Source of the DNA: an uncultured Eudoraea sp.
GTDB lineage: Bacteria; Bacteroidota; Bacteroidia; Flavobacteriales; Flavobacteriaceae
DNA: 48,785 nucleotides
Assembly: GCF_947258925.1 (NCBI RefSeq)
Contig: NZ_CAMYKG010000017.1
Span: 1 to 48,785 of the forward strand
Reading direction: 5' to 3'
This document shows positions 47,994 through 48,785 of the stretch, in pieces (position 1 is the first letter of the stretch; each line of letters opens with the position of its first letter). Position numbers and translations under genes: made by a program. Under the pieces are notes generated by a model. That model saw nothing but the letters and a program-made list of their open reading frames with translations, searched no databases and was not told the DNA's origin.

Positions 47994-48785
47994 ATGAATT
48001 TGTCAGATGTAAAAATGGTTGTTGCCGATATGGATGGAACCTTGTTAAATTCCAAACATGAAGTGAGTTCCCTTTTTTTCAGGCAATTTGAGGAATTAAA
48101 AAAAAAGAATGTCCTTTTTGCAGCTGCAAGTGGCCGTCAATACAACAGTATTGCTGAGAAATTATACCCAATTAGAAATGAAATTATTATTATCGCAGAA
48201 AATGGTGGTTTTGCCATGCAAAAAGATCGCGAGCTGTTATCAACTCCATTAGAATCAAATTCCAAGAATTCCATACTGGACATACTGGAACAGATTGAAG
48301 GAGCTCATCCGGTCTTGTGCAGCAAACAGAATGCGTATATTCATGGAGAATCCTCAAAATTCATTACAACACTCCGGGAATACTATACCAAATTTGAGGT
48401 TATTGAAGACCTACAGGAGTTTGATCGAGAGGTAATGAAAATAGCAGTATATCATTATGGGGGCTCTGAAAAACACATATATCCTGTCGTTAAACACCTT
48501 GAAGCCAAATTTAAGGTGAAAGTGTCCGGTGAAAACTGGGTAGATATTTCTCATCTAAATGCGCATAAAGGTTTTGCTTTAAAAAAGATCCAGGAGCGGG
48601 AAAACATTAGTCCCTCAGAAACCATGGTTTTTGGCGATTATAATAACGACCTGGAAATGCTTGCCCTGGCAAAATATAGTTTTGCCATGTCTAATGCTCA
48701 TCCAAATGTTCTCGACGCAGCCAATTACCAAACTTTAAGCAACGATAATTTTGGAGTGGAACAAATTCTGGAAAAAGTTATAAAG
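47994..48785 (+). CDS. Cof-type HAD-superfamily phosphatase (3' end beyond window)
   Basis: The frame is open from ATG 47994 to the window edge, 264 codons with no stop, probably only a few residues short of complete. HAD motif I is DMDGTLLNS near residue 13, motif II AAASGRQ, and motif IV GDYNNDLEML; the lysine of motif III (HLNAHKGFALK) is present. The Cof/YbiV group dephosphorylates sugar phosphates, FMN or pyridoxal phosphate, with a C2B cap domain in the middle, as here. Cytoplasmic; divergent from yjbQ with its own promoter element. Confidence 0.92.
   Translation, partial: MNLSDVKMVVADMDGTLLNSKHEVSSLFFRQFEELKKKNVLFAAASGRQYNSIAEKLYPIRNEIIIIAENGGFAMQKDRELLSTPLESNSKNSILDILEQIEGAHPVLCSKQNAYIHGESSKFITTLREYYTKFEVIEDLQEFDREVMKIAVYHYGGSEKHIYPVVKHLEAKFKVKVSGENWVDISHLNAHKGFALKKIQERENISPSETMVFGDYNNDLEMLALAKYSFAMSNAHPNVLDAANYQTLSNDNFGVEQILEKVIK

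Overview
The window looks like a chromosome segment of a marine-type member of the Flavobacteriaceae (Bacteroidota). Supporting signs are low GC, Bacteroidota-specific families (TonB receptor with a CarboxypepD-like N-domain paired with a DUF4249 lipoprotein, DUF6095, DUF2911), translation starts without Shine-Dalgarno sequences including many TTG/GTG starts, and recurring TAnnTTTG -7 promoter elements. I see no rRNA, tRNA, CRISPR array, prophage or insertion sequence.

Layout. 1-1582: a stand-alone M23-like protein and a lipoprotein MsrA. 1694-5613: a sugar-oxidation locus with a two-domain DUF1080 lipoprotein and two Tat-exported Gfo/Idh/MocA oxidoreductases. 5890-8459 (minus): an overlapping operon of ECF sigma factor, membrane anti-sigma-like protein and a DUF4097-like protein carrying a long charged helix. 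8567-12961 (plus): aldose 1-epimerase, DUF2911, MeaB GTPase, a GT2 polyprenyl-phosphate glycosyltransferase and a flippase-like membrane protein. 12967-17791 (minus): GT39, PAP2 phosphatase, a small acidic protein, MATE exporter and MazG.

17895-22734 is a tight same-strand run: exported sugar isomerase/epimerase, Nramp-related transporter, D-aminoacylase-like lipoprotein and SMP-30 lactonase-like protein. Two of these have lost the hallmark residues of their families. 22815-28364 adds a glutamine-amidotransferase-like protein, a two-subunit molybdenum hydroxylase (IorA/IorB type), and a GMC flavin oxidoreductase with its small Tat-type partner. 28422-34040 has an SLC13-type transporter, two exported DinB-fold proteins, and an SSS sodium symporter next to myo-inositol oxygenase. 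34141-34433 reads as the fused head and tail of a deleted sulfatase.

34619-48785 moves toward core functions: a CarboxypepD-regulatory-like protein, a 0.96-kb gene-poor stretch containing an isolated strong terminator, monomeric isocitrate dehydrogenase, a TonB receptor/DUF4249 pair, glycerate kinase, the thrS-infC-rpmI-rplT translation operon (infC apparently starting at AUA), a YjbQ protein and a HAD phosphatase running off the end.

The common theme of the accessory part is oxidative catabolism of sugars, cyclitols or glycosides: periplasmic flavin and molybdenum dehydrogenases, NAD(P)-linked Gfo/Idh enzymes, the DUF1080 lyase/hydrolase family, isomerases, a lactonase, inositol oxygenase and sodium-coupled transporters. 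How these pieces connect metabolically is inference.
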